A stretch of DNA of 64,000 nt from Pisaster brevispinus (GCA_023634235.1 JAMKCF010000003.1:17020742-17084741), one strand, 5' to 3'; shown: positions 49,275 through 62,552, numbered from the stretch's first letter. Notes: generated from the sequence alone by a model not told the origin. Made by a program: numbers and translations.

Positions 49275-50699
49275 GTGGAACAGATAGCCCAGTGGTTGGG
49301 AGATAGTTTCTGGTGGATCGGGACCACGGTTCGAACCCCGACAAGGTACTTGATTCACTTTTTCTTTTTTTCTGAGTCTAAAGATTTGAATCATGATTTC
49401 ACTTATGACGTTAGAATTTTGGTTGTCTTTGCGTGAAACAGATAGCCCAGTGGTTGGGAGATAGTTTCTGGTGGATCGGGACCACGGTTAGAATCCCGGC
49501 AAAGTCCTTGATTCACTTTTTCTTTTTTCTGAGTGTAAAGATTTGAATCATGATTTCACTAATGAGGTAGGAATTTCGATTGTCTTTGCGTGGAACAGAT
49601 AGCCCAGTGGTTGGAAGATAGTTTCTGGTGGATCGGGACCCCGGTTCGAATACCGACAAGGTACTTGATTCACTTTTTTTTTTCTGAGTCTAAAGATTTG
49701 AATCATGATTTCACTTATGAGGTAAGAATTTCGCTTGTCTTTGCGTGGAACAGATAGCCCAGTTGTTGGGAGATAGTTTCTGGTGAATCGGGACAAAGTC
49801 CTTGATTCACTTTTTCTTTTTTCTGAGTCTTTAGATTTGAATCATGATTTCACTTATGACGTAGGAATTTCGCTTGTCTTTGCGTGGAACAGTTAGCCCA
49901 GTGGTTGGGAGAAAGTTTCTGGTGGATCGGGACCACGGTTCGAATTCCGACAAGGTCCTTGATTCACTTTTTCTTTTTTCTGAGTCTAAAGATTTGAATC
50001 ATGATTTCACTTATGAGGTAAGAATTTCGCATGTCTATGCGTGGAACAGATCTCCCAGTGGTTGGGAGAAAGTTTCTGGTGGATCGGGACCACGGTTCGA
50101 ATCCCGGCAACGTTCTTGATTCACTTTTTCTTTTTTCTGAGTCTTTAGATATGAATCATGATTTCACTTATGACGTAGGAATTTCGCTTGTCTTTGCGTG
50201 GAACAGTTAGCCCAGTGGTTGGGAGATAGTTTCTGGTGGATCGGGACCACGGTTCGAATCCCGACAAGGTCCTTGATTCACTTTTTCTTTTTTCTGAGTC
50301 TAAAGATTTGAATCATGATTTCAATTATGAGGTAATATTTTCGCTTGTCTTTGCGTGGAACAGATAGCCCAGTGGTTGGGAGATAGTTTCTGGTGAATCG
50401 GGACCACGGTTCGAATCCATGCAAAGTCCTAGATTTACTTTTTCTTTTTTCCGAGTCTAAAGATTTGAATTATGATTTCACTTATGACTTAGGAATTTCG
50501 TTTGTCTTTGCGTGGAACAGATAGCCCAATGGTTGGGAGATAGTTTTTGGTGGATCGGGACCACGGTTCGAATCCCGACAAGGTACTTGATTCACTTTTT
50601 CTTTTTTCTGAGTCTAAAGATTTGAATCATGACTTCACTTATGAGGTAGGAATTTCGCTTGTCTTTGCGTGGAACAGATAGCCCAGTGGTTGGGAGATA
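49275..50699 (+). repeat. 1393-bp-offset unit, copy 1
   Basis: About nine monomers. 49410-50330 recurs near 50800-51720 at an offset of about 1393 bp, including the B-box deletion monomer at 49741 and GCATGTCTATGCG near 50027. Confidence 0.78.
49741..49805 (+). repeat. Monomer with B box deleted
   Basis: GGTGAATCGGGAC joins straight to AAAGTCCTTGATTC. The ACGGTTCGAATCCATGC region, including the whole B box, is missing. The A box is also altered (TAGCCCAGTTG). This unit should not bind TFIIIC. Confidence 0.88.
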
Positions 50700-52407
50700 G
50701 TTTCTGGTGGATCGGGACCACGGTTCGAACCCCGACAAGGTACTTGATTCACTTTTTCTTTTTTTCTGAGTCTAAAGATTTGAATCATGATTTCACTTAT
50801 GACGTTAGAATTGTGGTTGTCTTTGCGTGGAACAGATAGCCCAGTGGTTGGGAGATAGTTTCTGGTGGATCGGGACCACGGTTAGAATCCCGGCAAAGTC
50901 CTTGATTCACTTTTTCTTTTTTCTGAGTCTAAAGATTTGAATCATGATTTCACTAATGAGGTAGGAATTTCGATTGTCTTTGCGTGGAACAGATAGCCCA
51001 GTGGTTGGAAGATAGTTTCTGGTGGATCGGGACCCCGGTTCGAATACCGACAAGGTACTTGATTCACTTTTTTTTTTAGAGTCTAAAGATTTGAATCATG
51101 ATTTCACTTATGAGGTAAGAATTTCGCTTGTCTTTGCGTGGAACAGATAGCCCAGTTGTTGGGAGATAGTTTCTGGTGAATCGGGACAAAGTCCTTGATT
51201 CACTTTTTCTTTTTTCTGAGTCTTTAGATTTGAATCATGATTTCACTTATGACGTAGGACTTTCGCTTGTCTTTGCGTGGAACAGTTAGCCCAGTGGTTG
51301 GGAGAAAGTTTCTGGTGGATCGGGACCACGGTTCGAATTCCGACAAGGTCCTTGATTCACTTTTTCTTTTTTCTGAGTCTAAAGATTTGAATCATGATTT
51401 CACTTATGAGGTTAGAATTTCGCATGTCTATGCGTGGAACAGATCTCCCAGTGGTTGGGAGAAAGTTTCTGGTGGATCGGGACCACGGTTCGAATCCCGG
51501 CAACGTCCTTGATTCACTTTTTCTTTTTTCTGAGTCTTTAGATTTGAATCATGATTTCACTTATGACGTAGGAATTTCGCTTGTCTTTGCGTGGAACAGT
51601 TAGCCCAGTGGTTGGGAGATAGTTTCTGGTGGATCGGGACCACGGTTCGAATCCCGACAAGGTCCTTGATTCACTTTTCTTTTTTCTGAGTCTAAAGATT
51701 TGAATCATGATTTCACTTATGAGGTAATATTTTCGCTTGTCTTTGCGTGGAACAGATAGCCCAGTGGTTGGGAGATAGTTTCTGGTGGATCGGGACCCCG
51801 GTTCGAATCCCGGCAGTGTCCTTGATCTTTTTTTTCTTTTTTTTCTGAGTCTAAAGATTTGAATCATGATTTCACTTATGAGGTAAGAATTTCGCATGTC
51901 TTTGCGTGGAACAGATAGCCCAGTGGTTGGGAAATAGTTTCTGGTGGATCGGGACCACGGTTCGAACCCCGACAACGTACTTGATTCACTTTTCTTTTTT
52001 TCTGAGTCTAAAGATTTGAATCATGATTTCACTTATGACGTTAAAATTTCGGTTGTCTTTGCGTGAAACAGATAGCCCAGTGGTTGGGAGTTAGTTTCTG
52101 GTGGATCGGGACCACGGTTAGAATCCCGGCAAAGTCCTTGATTCACTTTTTCTTTTTTCTGAGTCTAAAGATTTGAATCATGATTTCACTAATGATGTAG
52201 GAATTTCGATTGTCTTTGCGTGGAACAGATAGCCCAGTGGTTGGGAGATAGTTTCTGGTGGATCGGGACCACGGTTAGAATCCCGGCAAAGTCCTTGATT
52301 CACTTTTTCTTTTTTCTGAGTCTAAAGATTTGAATCATGATTTCACTAATGAGGTAGGAATTTCGATTGTCTTTGCGTGGAACAGATAGCCCAGTGGTTG
52401 GAAGATA
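50700..52407 (+). repeat. 1708-bp higher-order repeat, copy 1
   Basis: Eleven monomers, marked by GTTAGAATTGTGGTTG near 50803, a B-box deletion at 51138, CATGTCTATGCG, and TTTTTTTCTTTTTTTTCTGAG near 51830. All recur 1708 bp later. Confidence 0.85.
51138..51196 (+). repeat. B-box deletion monomer, second copy
   Basis: Same junction as at 49741, spread by the 1393-bp-offset duplication. Confidence 0.88.
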
Positions 52408-53970
52408 GTTTCTGGTGGATCGGGACCACGGTTCGAACCCCGACAAGGTACTTGATTCACTTTTTCTTTTTTTCTGAGTCTAAAGATTTGAATCATGATT
52501 TCACTTATGACGTTAGAATTGTGGTTGTCTTTGCGTGGAACAGATAGCCCAGTGGTTGGGAGATAGTTTCTGGTGGATCGGGACCACGGTTAGAATCCCG
52601 GCAAAGTCCTTGATTCACTTTTTCTTTTTTCTGAGTCTAAAGATTTGAATCATGATTTCACTAATGAGGTAGGAATTTCGATTGTCTTTGCGTGGAACAG
52701 ATAGCCCAGTGGTTGGAAGATAGTTTCTGGTGGATCGGGACCCCGGTTCGAATACCGACAAGGTACTTGATTCACTTTTTTTTTTAGAGTCTAAAGATTT
52801 GAATCATGATTTCACTTATGAGGTAAGAATTTCGCTTGTCTTTGCGTGGAACAGATAGCCCAGTTGTTGGGAGATAGTTTCTGGTGAATCGGGACAAAGT
52901 CCTTGATTCACTTTTTCTTTTTTCTGAGTCTTTAGATTTGAATCATGATTTCACTTATGACGTAGGAATTTCGCTTGTCTTTGCGTGGAACAGTTAGCCC
53001 AGTGGTTGGGAGAAAGTTTCTGGTGGATCGGGACCACGGTTCGAATTCCGACAAGGTCCTTGATTCACTTTTTCTTTTTTCTGAGTCTAAAGATTTGAAT
53101 CATGATTTCACTTATGAGGTTAGAATTTCGCATGTCTATGCGTGGAACAGATCTCCCAGTGGTTGGGAGAAAGTTTCTGGTGGATCGGGACCACGGTTCG
53201 AATCCCGGCAACGTCCTTGATTCACTTTTTCTTTTTTCTGAGTCTTTAGATTTGAATCATGATTTCACTTATGACGTAGGAATTTCGCTTGTCTTTGCGT
53301 GGAACAGTTAGCCCAGTGGTTGGGAGATAGTTTCTGGTGGATCGGGACCACGGTTCGAATCCCGACAAGGTCCTTGATTCACTTTTTCTTTTTTCTGAGT
53401 CTAAAGATTTGAATCATGATTTCACTTATGAGGTAATATTTTCGCTTGTCTTTGCGTGGAACAGATAGCCCAGTGGTTGGGAGATAGTTTCTGGTGGATC
53501 GGGACCCCGGTTCGAATCCCGGCAGTGTCCTTGATCTTTTTTTTTCTTTTTTTTCTGAGTCTAAAGATTTGAATCATGATTTCACTTATGAGGTAAGAAT
53601 TTCGCATGTCTTTGCGTGGAACAGATAGCCCAGTGGTTGGGAAATAGTTTCTGGTGGATCGGGACCACGGTTCGAACCCCGACAACGTACTTGATTCACT
53701 TTTCTTTTTTTCTGAGTCTAAAGATTTGAATCATGATTTCACTTATGACGTTAAAATTTCGGTTGTCTTTGCGTGAAACAGATAGCCCAGTGGTTGGGAG
53801 TTAGTTTCTGGTGGATCGGGACCACGGTTAGAATCCCGGCAAAGTCCTTGATTCACTTTTTCTTTTTTCTGAGTCTAAAGATTTGAATCATGATTTCACT
53901 AATGATGTAGGAATTTCGATTGTCTTTGCGTGGAACAGATAGCCCAGTGGTTGGGAGATAGTTTCTGGTG
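52408..53970 (+). repeat. 1708-bp higher-order repeat, copy 2
   Basis: Tandem copy, incomplete at its right end (leaves the copy 1 sequence near 53970). A T-run length change near 53535 shifts the offset by one or two bases. Confidence 0.85.
52846..52904 (+). repeat. B-box deletion monomer, third copy
   Basis: Same junction again, spread by the 1708-bp duplication. Confidence 0.88.
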
Positions 53971-54599
53971 GATCGGGACCCCGGTTCGAATACCGACAAG
54001 GTACTTGATTCACTTTTTTTGTCTGAGTCTAAAGATTTGAATCATGATTTCACTTATGAGGTAAGAATTTCGCTTGTCTTTGCGTGGAACAGATAGCCCA
54101 GTGGTTGGGAGATAGTTTCTGGTGGATCGGGACCACGGTTCGAATCCCGACAAGGTCCTTGATTCACTTTTTCTTTTTTCTGAGTCTAAAGATTTGAATC
54201 ATGATTTTACTTATGAGGTAATAATTTCGCTTGTCTTTGCGTGGAACAGATAGCCCAGTGGTTGGGAGATAGTTTCTGGTGGATCGGGACCCCGGTTCGA
54301 ATCCCGGCAGTGTCCTTGATCTGTTTTTTCTTTTTTTTCTGAATCTAAAGATTTGAATCATGATTTCACTTATGAGGTAAGAATTTCGCATGTCTTTGCG
54401 TGGAACAGATAGCCCAGTGGTTGGCAGATAGTTTCTGGTGGATCGGGACCCCGGTTCGAATCCCGACAAGGTACTTGATTCACTTTTTCTTTTTTTCTGA
54501 GTCTAAAGATTTGAATCATGATTTCACTTATGAGGTAGGAATTTCGATTGTCTTTGCGTGGAACAGATAGCCCAGTGGTTGGGAGATAGTTTCTGGTGG
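53971..54599 (+). repeat. Near-consensus monomers
   Basis: Four monomers with intact A and B boxes and varied T tracts (GATCTGTTTTTTCTTTT near 54318; GGTTGGCAGATAG near 54420). Confidence 0.72.
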
Positions 54600-55480
54600 A
54601 TCGGGACCCCGGTTCGAATCCCGGCAAAGTCCTTGATTCACTTTTTCTTTTTTCTGAGTCTAAAGATTTGAATCATGACTTCACTTATGAGGTAGGAATT
54701 TCGCTTGTCTTTGCGTGGAACAGATAGCCCAGTGGTTGGGAGATAGTTTCTGGTGGATCGGGACCACGGTTCGAACCCCGACAAGGTACTTGATTCACTT
54801 TTTCTTTTTTCTGAGTCTAAAGATTTGAATCATGACTTCACTTATGAGGTAGGAATTTCGCTTGTCTTTGCGTGGAACAGATAGCCCAGTGGTTGGGAGA
54901 TAGTTTCTGGTGGATCGGGACCACGGTTCGAACCCCGACAAGGTACTTGATTCACTTTTTCTTTTTTCTGAGTCTAAAGATTTGAATCATGATTTCACTT
55001 TTGACGTTAGAATTTCGGTTGTCTTTGCGTGAAACAGATAGCCCAGTGGTTGGGAGATAGTTTCTGGTGGATCGGGACCACGGTTAGAATCCCGGCAAAG
55101 TCCTTGATTCACTTTTTCTTGTTTCTGAGTCTAAAGATTTGAATCATGATTTCACTAATGAGGTAGGAATTTCGATTGTCTTTGCGTGGAACAGATAGCC
55201 CAGTGGTTGGGAGATAGTTTCTGGTAGATCGGGACCCCGGTTCGAATCCCGGCAGTGTCCTTCATCTTCTTTTTTTTTTTTCTGAGTCTAAAGAATTGAA
55301 TCATGATTTCACTAATGAGGTAGGAATTTCGATTGTCTTTGCGTGGAACAGATAGCCCAGTGGTTGGGAGATAGTTTCTTTTGAATCCCGACAAGGTCCT
55401 TAAATTCACTTATTCTTTTTTTCTGAGTCTAAAAATTTAGTTGTGATTTACCTTATGAGGTAGAAATTTCGCTTGTCTTT
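54600..55480 (+). repeat. 1555-bp-offset unit, copy 1
   Basis: Six monomers, including two consecutive GGTTCGAACCCC units, a TTCTTGTTTCTGAG tract and the truncated monomer at 55343. Partner near 56155. Confidence 0.8.
55343..55400 (+). repeat. Monomer lacking the 5' half of the B box
   Basis: TTTCTTTTGAATCCCGACAAG: the GATCGGGACCACGGTTCG segment is deleted between TTTTG and AATCCC. The A box is intact, the B box is broken. Confidence 0.85.
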
Positions 55481-56154
55481 GAGTGGAACAGATGTCCCAG
55501 TGGTTGGGAGAAAGTTTCTGGTAGATCGGGACCCCGGTTCGAATCCCGGCAGTGTCCTTCATCTTCTTTTTCTTTTTTCCTGAGTCTAAGGATTTGAATC
55601 GTGACTTCACTTATGAGGTAGGAATTTCGATTGTCTTTGCGTGGAACAGATAGCCCAGTGGTTGGGAGATAGTTTCTGGTGTATCGGGACCCCGGTTCGA
55701 ATCCCGGCAGTGTCCTTGATTCACTTTTTCTTTTTTCTGAGTCTAAAGATTTGATTCATGATTTCACTAATGAGGTAGGAATTTCGCTTGTCTTTGCGTG
55801 GAACAGATAGCCCACTGGTTGGGAGATAGTTTCTGGTAGATCGGGACCCCGGTTCGAATCCCGGCAGTGTCCTTCATCTTCTTTTTCTTTTTTTCTGAGT
55901 CTAAGGATTAGAATCATGATTTAACTTATGACGTTAGAATGTCGCTTGTCTTTGCGTGGAACAGATAGCCCAGTGGTTGGGAGATAGTTTCTGGTGGATC
56001 AGCACCACGGTTCGAATCACGGTAGGGTCCTCGATCCCCTTTTTCTTTTTTCTGAGTCTAAAGATTTGAATCATGATTTCACTTATGACGTTAGAATTTC
56101 GGTTGTCTTTGCGTGAAACAGATAGCCCAGTGGTTGGGAGATAGTTTCTGGTGG
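55481..56154 (+). repeat. Monomers between the 1555-bp-offset copies
   Basis: Four to five monomers. One has GATGTCCC without the matching change on the other arm (near 55493). Another has GATCAGCACCACGG with GAATCACGG near 56010. Confidence 0.72.
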
Positions 56155-57035
56155 ATCGGGACCCCGGTTCGAATCCCGGCAAAGTCCTTGATTCACTTTT
56201 TCTTTTTTCTGAGTCTAAAGATTTGAATCATGACTTCACTTATGAGGTAGGAATTTCGCTTGTCTTTGCGTGGAACAGATAGCCCAGTGGTTGGGAGATA
56301 GTTTCTGGTGGATCGGGACCACGGTTCGAACCCCGACAAGGTACTTGATTCACTTTTTCTTTTTCTGAGTCTAAAGATTTGAATCATGACTTCACTTATG
56401 AGGTAGGAATTTCGCTTGTCTTTGCGTGGAACAGATAGCCCAGTGGTTGGGAGATAGTTTCTGGTGGATCGGGACCACGGTTCGAACCCCGACAAGGTAC
56501 TTGATTCACTTTTTCTTTTTTCTGAGTCTAAAGATTTGAATCATGATTTCACTTATGACTTAGGAATTTCGTTTGTCTTTGCGTGGAACAGATAGCCCAG
56601 TGGTTGGGAGATAGTTTCTGGTGGATCGGGACCACGGTTAGAATCCCGGCAAAGTCCTTGATTCACTTTTTCTTGTTTCTGAGTCTAAAGATTTGAATCA
56701 TGATTTCACTAATGAGGTAGGAATTTCGCTTGTCTTTGCGTGGAACAGATAGCCCAGTGGTTGGGAGATAGTTTCTGGTAGATCGGGACCCCGGTTCGAA
56801 TCCCGGCAGTGTCCTTCATCTTCTTTTTTTTTTTCTGAGTCTAAAGAATTGAATCATGATTTCACTAATGAGGTAGGAATTTCGATTGTCTTTGCGTGGA
56901 ACAGATAGCCCAGTGGTTGGGAGATAGTTTCTTTTGAATCCCGACAAGGTCCTTAAATTCACTTTTTCTTTTTTTCTGAGTCTAAAAATTTAGTTGTGAT
57001 TTACCTTATGAGGTAGAAATTTCGCTTGTCTTTGA
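56155..57035 (+). repeat. 1555-bp-offset unit, copy 2
   Basis: Near-copy of 54600-55480. It ends with GAGTGGAACAGATATCCC where copy 1 has GATGTCCC. Confidence 0.8.
56898..56955 (+). repeat. Second copy of the half-B-box monomer
   Basis: Same junction as at 55343, about 1555 bp downstream. Confidence 0.85.
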
Positions 57036-58929
57036 GTGGAACAGATATCCCAGTGGTTGGGAGATAGTTTCTGGTGTATCGGGACCCCGGTTCGAATCCC
57101 GGCAGTGTCCTTGATTCACTTTTTCTTTTTTCTGAGTCTAAAGATTTGATTCATGATTTCACTAATGAGGTAGGAATTTCGCTTGTCTTTGCGTGGAACA
57201 GATAGCCCACTGGTTGGGAGATAGTTTCTGGTAGATCGGGACCCCGGTTCGAATCCCGGCAGTGTCCTTCATCTTCTTTTTCTTTTTTCCTGAGTCTAAG
57301 GATTTGAATCGTGATTTCACTTATGAGGTAAGAATTTCGCTTGTCTTTGCGTGAAACAGATAGCCCAGTGGTTGGCAAATAGTTTCTGGTGGATCGGGAC
57401 CACGGTTCGAACCCCGACAAGGTACTTGATTCACTTTTTCTTTTTTCTGAGTCTAAAGATTTGAATCATGATTTCACTTATGACGTTAGAATTTCGGTTG
57501 TCTTTGCGTGAAACAGATAGCCCAGTGGTTGGGAGATAGTTTCTGGTGGATCGGGACCACGGTTCGAATTCCGACAAGGTCCTTGATTCACTTTTTCTTT
57601 TTTCTGAGTCTAAAGATTTGAATCATGACTTCACTTATGAGGTAGGGTTTTCGCTTGTCTTTGCGTGGAACAGATAGCCCAGTGGTTGGGAGATAGTTTC
57701 TGGTGGATCGGGACCATGGTTCGAACCCCGACAAGGTACTTGATTCACTTTTTCTTTTTTCTGAGTCTAAAGATTTGAATCATGATTTCACTAATGAGGT
57801 TGGAATTTCGCTTGTCTTTGCGTGGAACAGATAGCCCAGTGGTTGGGAGATAGTTTCTTTTGGATCGGGACCACGGTTCGAATCCCGACAAGGTCCTTAA
57901 ATTCACTTTTTCTTTTTTTCTGAGTCTAAAAATTTAGTTGTGATTTAACTTATGAGGTAGAAATTTCGCTTGTCTTTGCGTGGAACAGATATCCCAGTGG
58001 TTGGGAGATAGTTTCTGGTAGATCGGGACCCCGGTTCGAATCCCGGCAGTGTCCTTAATCTTCTTTTTCTTTTTTCCTGAGTCTAAGGATTTGAATCGTG
58101 ATTTCACTTATGAGGTAGGAATTTCGATTGTCTTTGCGTGTAACAGATAGCCCAGTGGTTGGGAGATAGTTTCTGGTAGAACGGGACCCCGGTTCGAATC
58201 CCGGCAAAGTCCTTGATTCACTTTTTCTTTTTTCTGAGTCTAAAGATTTGATTAATGATTTCACTAATGAGGTAGGAATTTCGCTTGTCTTTGCGTGGAA
58301 CAGATAGCCCAGTGGTTGGGAGATAGTTTCTGGTAGATCGGGACCCCGGTTCGAATCCCGGCAGTGTCCTTCATCTTCTTTTTCTTTTTTTCTGAGTCTA
58401 AGGATTAGAATCATGATTTAACTTATGACGTTAGAATTTCGGTTGTCTTTGCGTGAAACAGATAGCCCAGTGGTTGGGAGATAGTTTCTGGTAGATCGGG
58501 ACCCCGGTTCGAATCCCTGCAGTGTCCTTCATCTTCTGTTTCTTTTTTTTTCTGAGTCTCAGGATTAGAATCATGATTTCACTTATGACGTAGGAATTTC
58601 GCTTGTCTTTGCGTGGAACAGTTACCCCAGTGGTTGGGAGATAGTTTCTTTTGGATCGGGACCACGGTTCGAATCCCGACGAGGTACTTGATTCAATTTT
58701 TCTTTTTTCTGAGTCTAAAGATTTGAATCATGACTTCACTTATGAGGTAGGGTTTTCGCTTGTCTTTGCGTGGAACAGATAGCCCAGTGGTTGGGAGATA
58801 GTTTCTTTTGGATCGGGACCACGGTTCGAATCCCGACAATGTCCTTAAATTCACTTTTTCTTTTTTTCTGAGTCTAAAAATTTAGTTGTGATTTAACTTA
58901 TGAGGTAGAAATTTCGCTTGTCTTTGCGT
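57036..58929 (+). repeat. Right-hand subarray with GTCCTTCATCTTCTTTTTC tracts
   Basis: About twelve monomers; CTTCATCTTC and CTTAATCTTC tracts return here after being rare in the middle of the window. Roughly 57830-58580 recurs near 60040-60790 (GTCCTTAATC at 58051 and 60259, offset about 2208). Confidence 0.78.
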
Positions 58930-60377
58930 GGAACAGATATCCCAGTGGTTGGGAGATAGTTTCTGGTAGATCGGGACCCCGGTTCGAATCCCGACAGTGT
59001 CCTTCATCTTCTTTTTCCTTTTTTCTGAGTCTAAGGATTAGAATCGTGATTTCACTTATTAGGTAGGAATTTCGCTTGTCTTTGCGTGGAACAGATAGCC
59101 CAGTGGTTGGGAGATAGTTTCTGGTAGATCGGGACCCCGGTTCGAATCCCGGCAGTGTCCTTCATCTTCTTTTTCTTTTTTTTCTGAGTCTCAGGATTAG
59201 AATCATGATTTCACTTATGACGTTAGAATTTCGGTTGTCTTTGCGTGAAACAGATAGCCCAGTGGTTGGAAGATATTTTCTGGTGGATCGGGACCACGGT
59301 TCGAATCCCGGCAAAGTCCTTGACTCACTTTTTCTTTTTTCTGAGTCTAAAGATTTTATTCATGATTTCACTAATGAGGTAGGAATTTCGCTTGTCTTTG
59401 CGTGGAACAGATAGCCCAGTGGTTGGGAGATAGTTTCTGGTAGATCGGGACCCCGGTTCGAATCCCGGCAGTGTCCTTCATCTTCTTTTTCTTTTTTTCT
59501 GAGTCTAAGGATTAGAATCATGATTTCACTTATGACGTAGGAATTTCGCTTGTCTTTGCGTGGAACAGTTACCCCAGTGGTTGGGAGATAGTTTCTTTTG
59601 GATCGGGACCACGGTTCGAATCCCGACGAGGTACTTGATTCAATTTTTCTTTTTTCTGAGTCTAAAGATTTGAATCATGACTTCACTTATGAGGTAGGGT
59701 TTTCGCTTGTCTTTGCGTGGAACAGATAGCCCAGTGGTTGGGAGATAGTTTCTGGTGGATCGGGACCATGGTTCGAACCCCGACAAGGTACTTGATTCAC
59801 TTTTTCTTTTTTCTGAGTCTAAAGATTTGAATCATGATTTCACTTATGACGTTAGAATTTCGGTTGTCTTTGCGTGAAACAGATAGCCCCGTGGTTGGGA
59901 GATAGTTTCTGGTGGATCGGGACCACGGTTAGAATCCCGGCAATGTCCTTGATTCACTTTTTCATGTTTCTGAGTCTAAAGATTTGAATCATGATTTCAC
60001 TAATGAGGTAGGAATTTCGATTGTCTTTGCGTGGAACAGATAGCCCAGTGGTTGGGAGATAGTTTCTTTTGGATCGGGACCACGGTTCGAATCCCGACAA
60101 GGTCCTTAAATTCACTTTTTCTTTTTTCTGAGTCTAAAAATTTAGTTGTGATTTAACTTATGAGGTAGAAATTTCGCTTGTCTTTGCGTGGAACAGATAT
60201 CCCAGTGGTTGGGAGATAGTTTCTGGTAGATCGGGACCCCGGTTCGAATCCCGGCAGTGTCCTTAATCTTCTTTTTCTTTTTTCCTGAGTCTCAGGATTT
60301 GAATCGTGATTTCACTTATGAGGTAGGAATTTCGATTGTCTTTGCGTGTAACAGATAGCCCAGTGGTTGGGAGATAG
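58930..60377 (+). repeat. 3623-bp-offset unit, copy 1
   Basis: About nine monomers. Marks are CCCGACAGTGTCC near 58991, CTTATTAGGTAGG, GTTACCCCAGTGG near 59570, GGTAGGGTTTTCGC and GCGTGTAACAGATAG. The series recurs at an offset of 3623 bp up to the window end. Confidence 0.83.
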
Positions 60378-62552
60378 TTTCTGGTAGAACGGGACCCCGG
60401 TTCGAATCCCGGCAAAGTCCTTGATTCACTTTTTCTTTTTTCTGAGTCTAAAGATTTGATTCATGATTTCACTAATGAGGTAGGAATTTCGCTTGTCTTT
60501 GCGTGGAACAGATAGCCCAGTGGTTGGGAGATAGTTTCTGGTAGATCGGGACCCCGGTTCAAATCCCGGCAGTGTCCTTCATCTTCTTTTTCTTTTTTTC
60601 TGAGTCTAAGGATTAGAATCATGATTTAACTTATGACGTTAGAATTTCGGTTGTCTTTGCGTGAAACAGATAGCCCAGTGGTTGGGAGATAGTTTCTGGT
60701 AGATCGGGACCCCGGTTCGAATCCCTGCAGTGTCCTTCATCTTCTTTTTCTTTTTTTTCTGAGTCTCAGGATTAGAATCATGATTTCACTTATGACGTTA
60801 GAATTTTGGTTGTCTTTGCGTGAAACAGATAGCCCAGTGGTTGGGAGATATTTTCTGGTGGATCGGGACCACGGTTCGAATCCCGGCAAAGTCCTTGATT
60901 CACTTTTTCTTTTTTCTGAGTCTAAAGATTTGATTCATGATTTCACTAATGAGGTAGGAATTTCGCTTGTCTTTGCGTGGAACAGATAGCCCAGTGGTTG
61001 GGAGATAGTTTCTGGTAGATCGGGACCCCGGTTCGAATCCCGGCAGTGTCCTTCATCTTCTTTTTCTTTTTTCCTGAGTCTAAGGATTTGAATCGTGATT
61101 TCACTTATGAGGTAGGAATTTCGCTTGTCTTTGCGTGGAACAGATAGCCCAGTGGTTGGGAGATAGTTTCTGGTGGATCAGCACCACGGTTCGAATCCCG
61201 ATAGGGTCCTCGATCCCCTTTTTTCTTTTTTCTGGGTCTAAAGATTTGAATCATGATTTCACTTATGAGGTAAGAATTTCGCTTGTCTTTGCGTGAAACA
61301 GATAGCCCAGTGGTTGGCAGATAGTTTCTGGTGGATCGGGACCACGGTTCGAACCCCGACAAGGTACTTGATTCACTTTTTCTTTTTTCTGAGTCTAAAG
61401 ATTTGAATTATGATTTCACTTATGACGTTAGAATTTCGGTTGTCTTTGCGTGAAACAGATAGCCCAGTGGTTGGGAGATAGTTTCTGGTGGATCGGGACC
61501 ACGGTTCGAACTCCGACAAGGTCCTTGAATCACTTTTTCTTTTTTCTGAGTCTTTAGATTTGAATCATGATTTTACTTATGACGTAGGAATTTCGCTTGT
61601 CTTTGCGTGGAACAGTTACCCCAGTGGTTGGGAGATAGTTTCTGGTGGATCGGGACCACGGTTCGAATCCCGACAAGGTACTTGATTCAATTTTTCTTTT
61701 TTCTGAGTCTAAAGATTTGAATCATGACTTCACTTATGAGGTAGGAATTTCGCTTGTCTTTGCGTGGAACAGGTAGCCCAGTGGTTGGGAGATAGTTTCT
61801 GGTGGATCGGGACCATGGTTCGAACCCCGACAAGGTACTTGATTCACTTTTTCTTTTTTCTGAGTCTAAAGATTTGAATCATGATTTCACTTATGACGTT
61901 AGAATTTCGGTTGTCTTTGCGTGAAACAGATAGCCCAGTGGTTGGGAGATAGTTTCTGGTGGATCGGGACCACGGTTAGAATCCCGGCAATGTCCTTGAT
62001 TCACTTTTTCTTGTTTCTGAGTCTAAAGATTTGAATCATGATTTCACTAATGAGGTAGGAATTTCGATTGTCTTTGCGTGGAACAGATAGCCCAGTGGTT
62101 GGGAGATAGTTTCGTTTGGATCGGGACCACGGTTCGAATCCCGACAAGGTCCTTAAATTCACTTTTTCTTTTTTTCTGAGTCTAAAAATTTAGTTGTGAT
62201 TTAACTTATGAGGTAGAAATTTCGCTTGTCTTTGCGTGGAACAGATATCCAAGTGGTTGGGAGATAGTTTCTGGTAGATCGGGACCCCGGTTCGAATCCC
62301 GGCAGTGTCCTTAATCTTCTTTTTCTTTTTTCCTGAGTCTAAGGATTTGAATCGTGATTTCACTTATGAGGTAGGAATTTCGATTGTCTTTGCGTGTAAC
62401 AGATAGCCCAGTGGTTGGGAGATAGTTTCTGGTAGAACGGGACCCCGGTTCGAATCCCGGCAAAGTCCTTGATTCACTTTTTCTTTTTTCTGAGTCTAAA
62501 GATTTGATTAATGATTTCACTAATGAGGTAGGAATTTCGCTTGTCTTTGCGT
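60378..62552 (+). repeat. Monomers between the 3623-bp-offset copies
   Basis: About fourteen monomers of the same types in related order, including further CTTAATCTTC and GTTACCCC units near 62309 and 61613. Confidence 0.75.

Noticed and set aside
51538..51975. Minus-strand open frame of about 145 codons
   Set aside because: It runs through three satellite monomers and repeats the same peptide each time. The frame stays open because the unit is near a multiple of three. No domain, signal peptide or promoter context.
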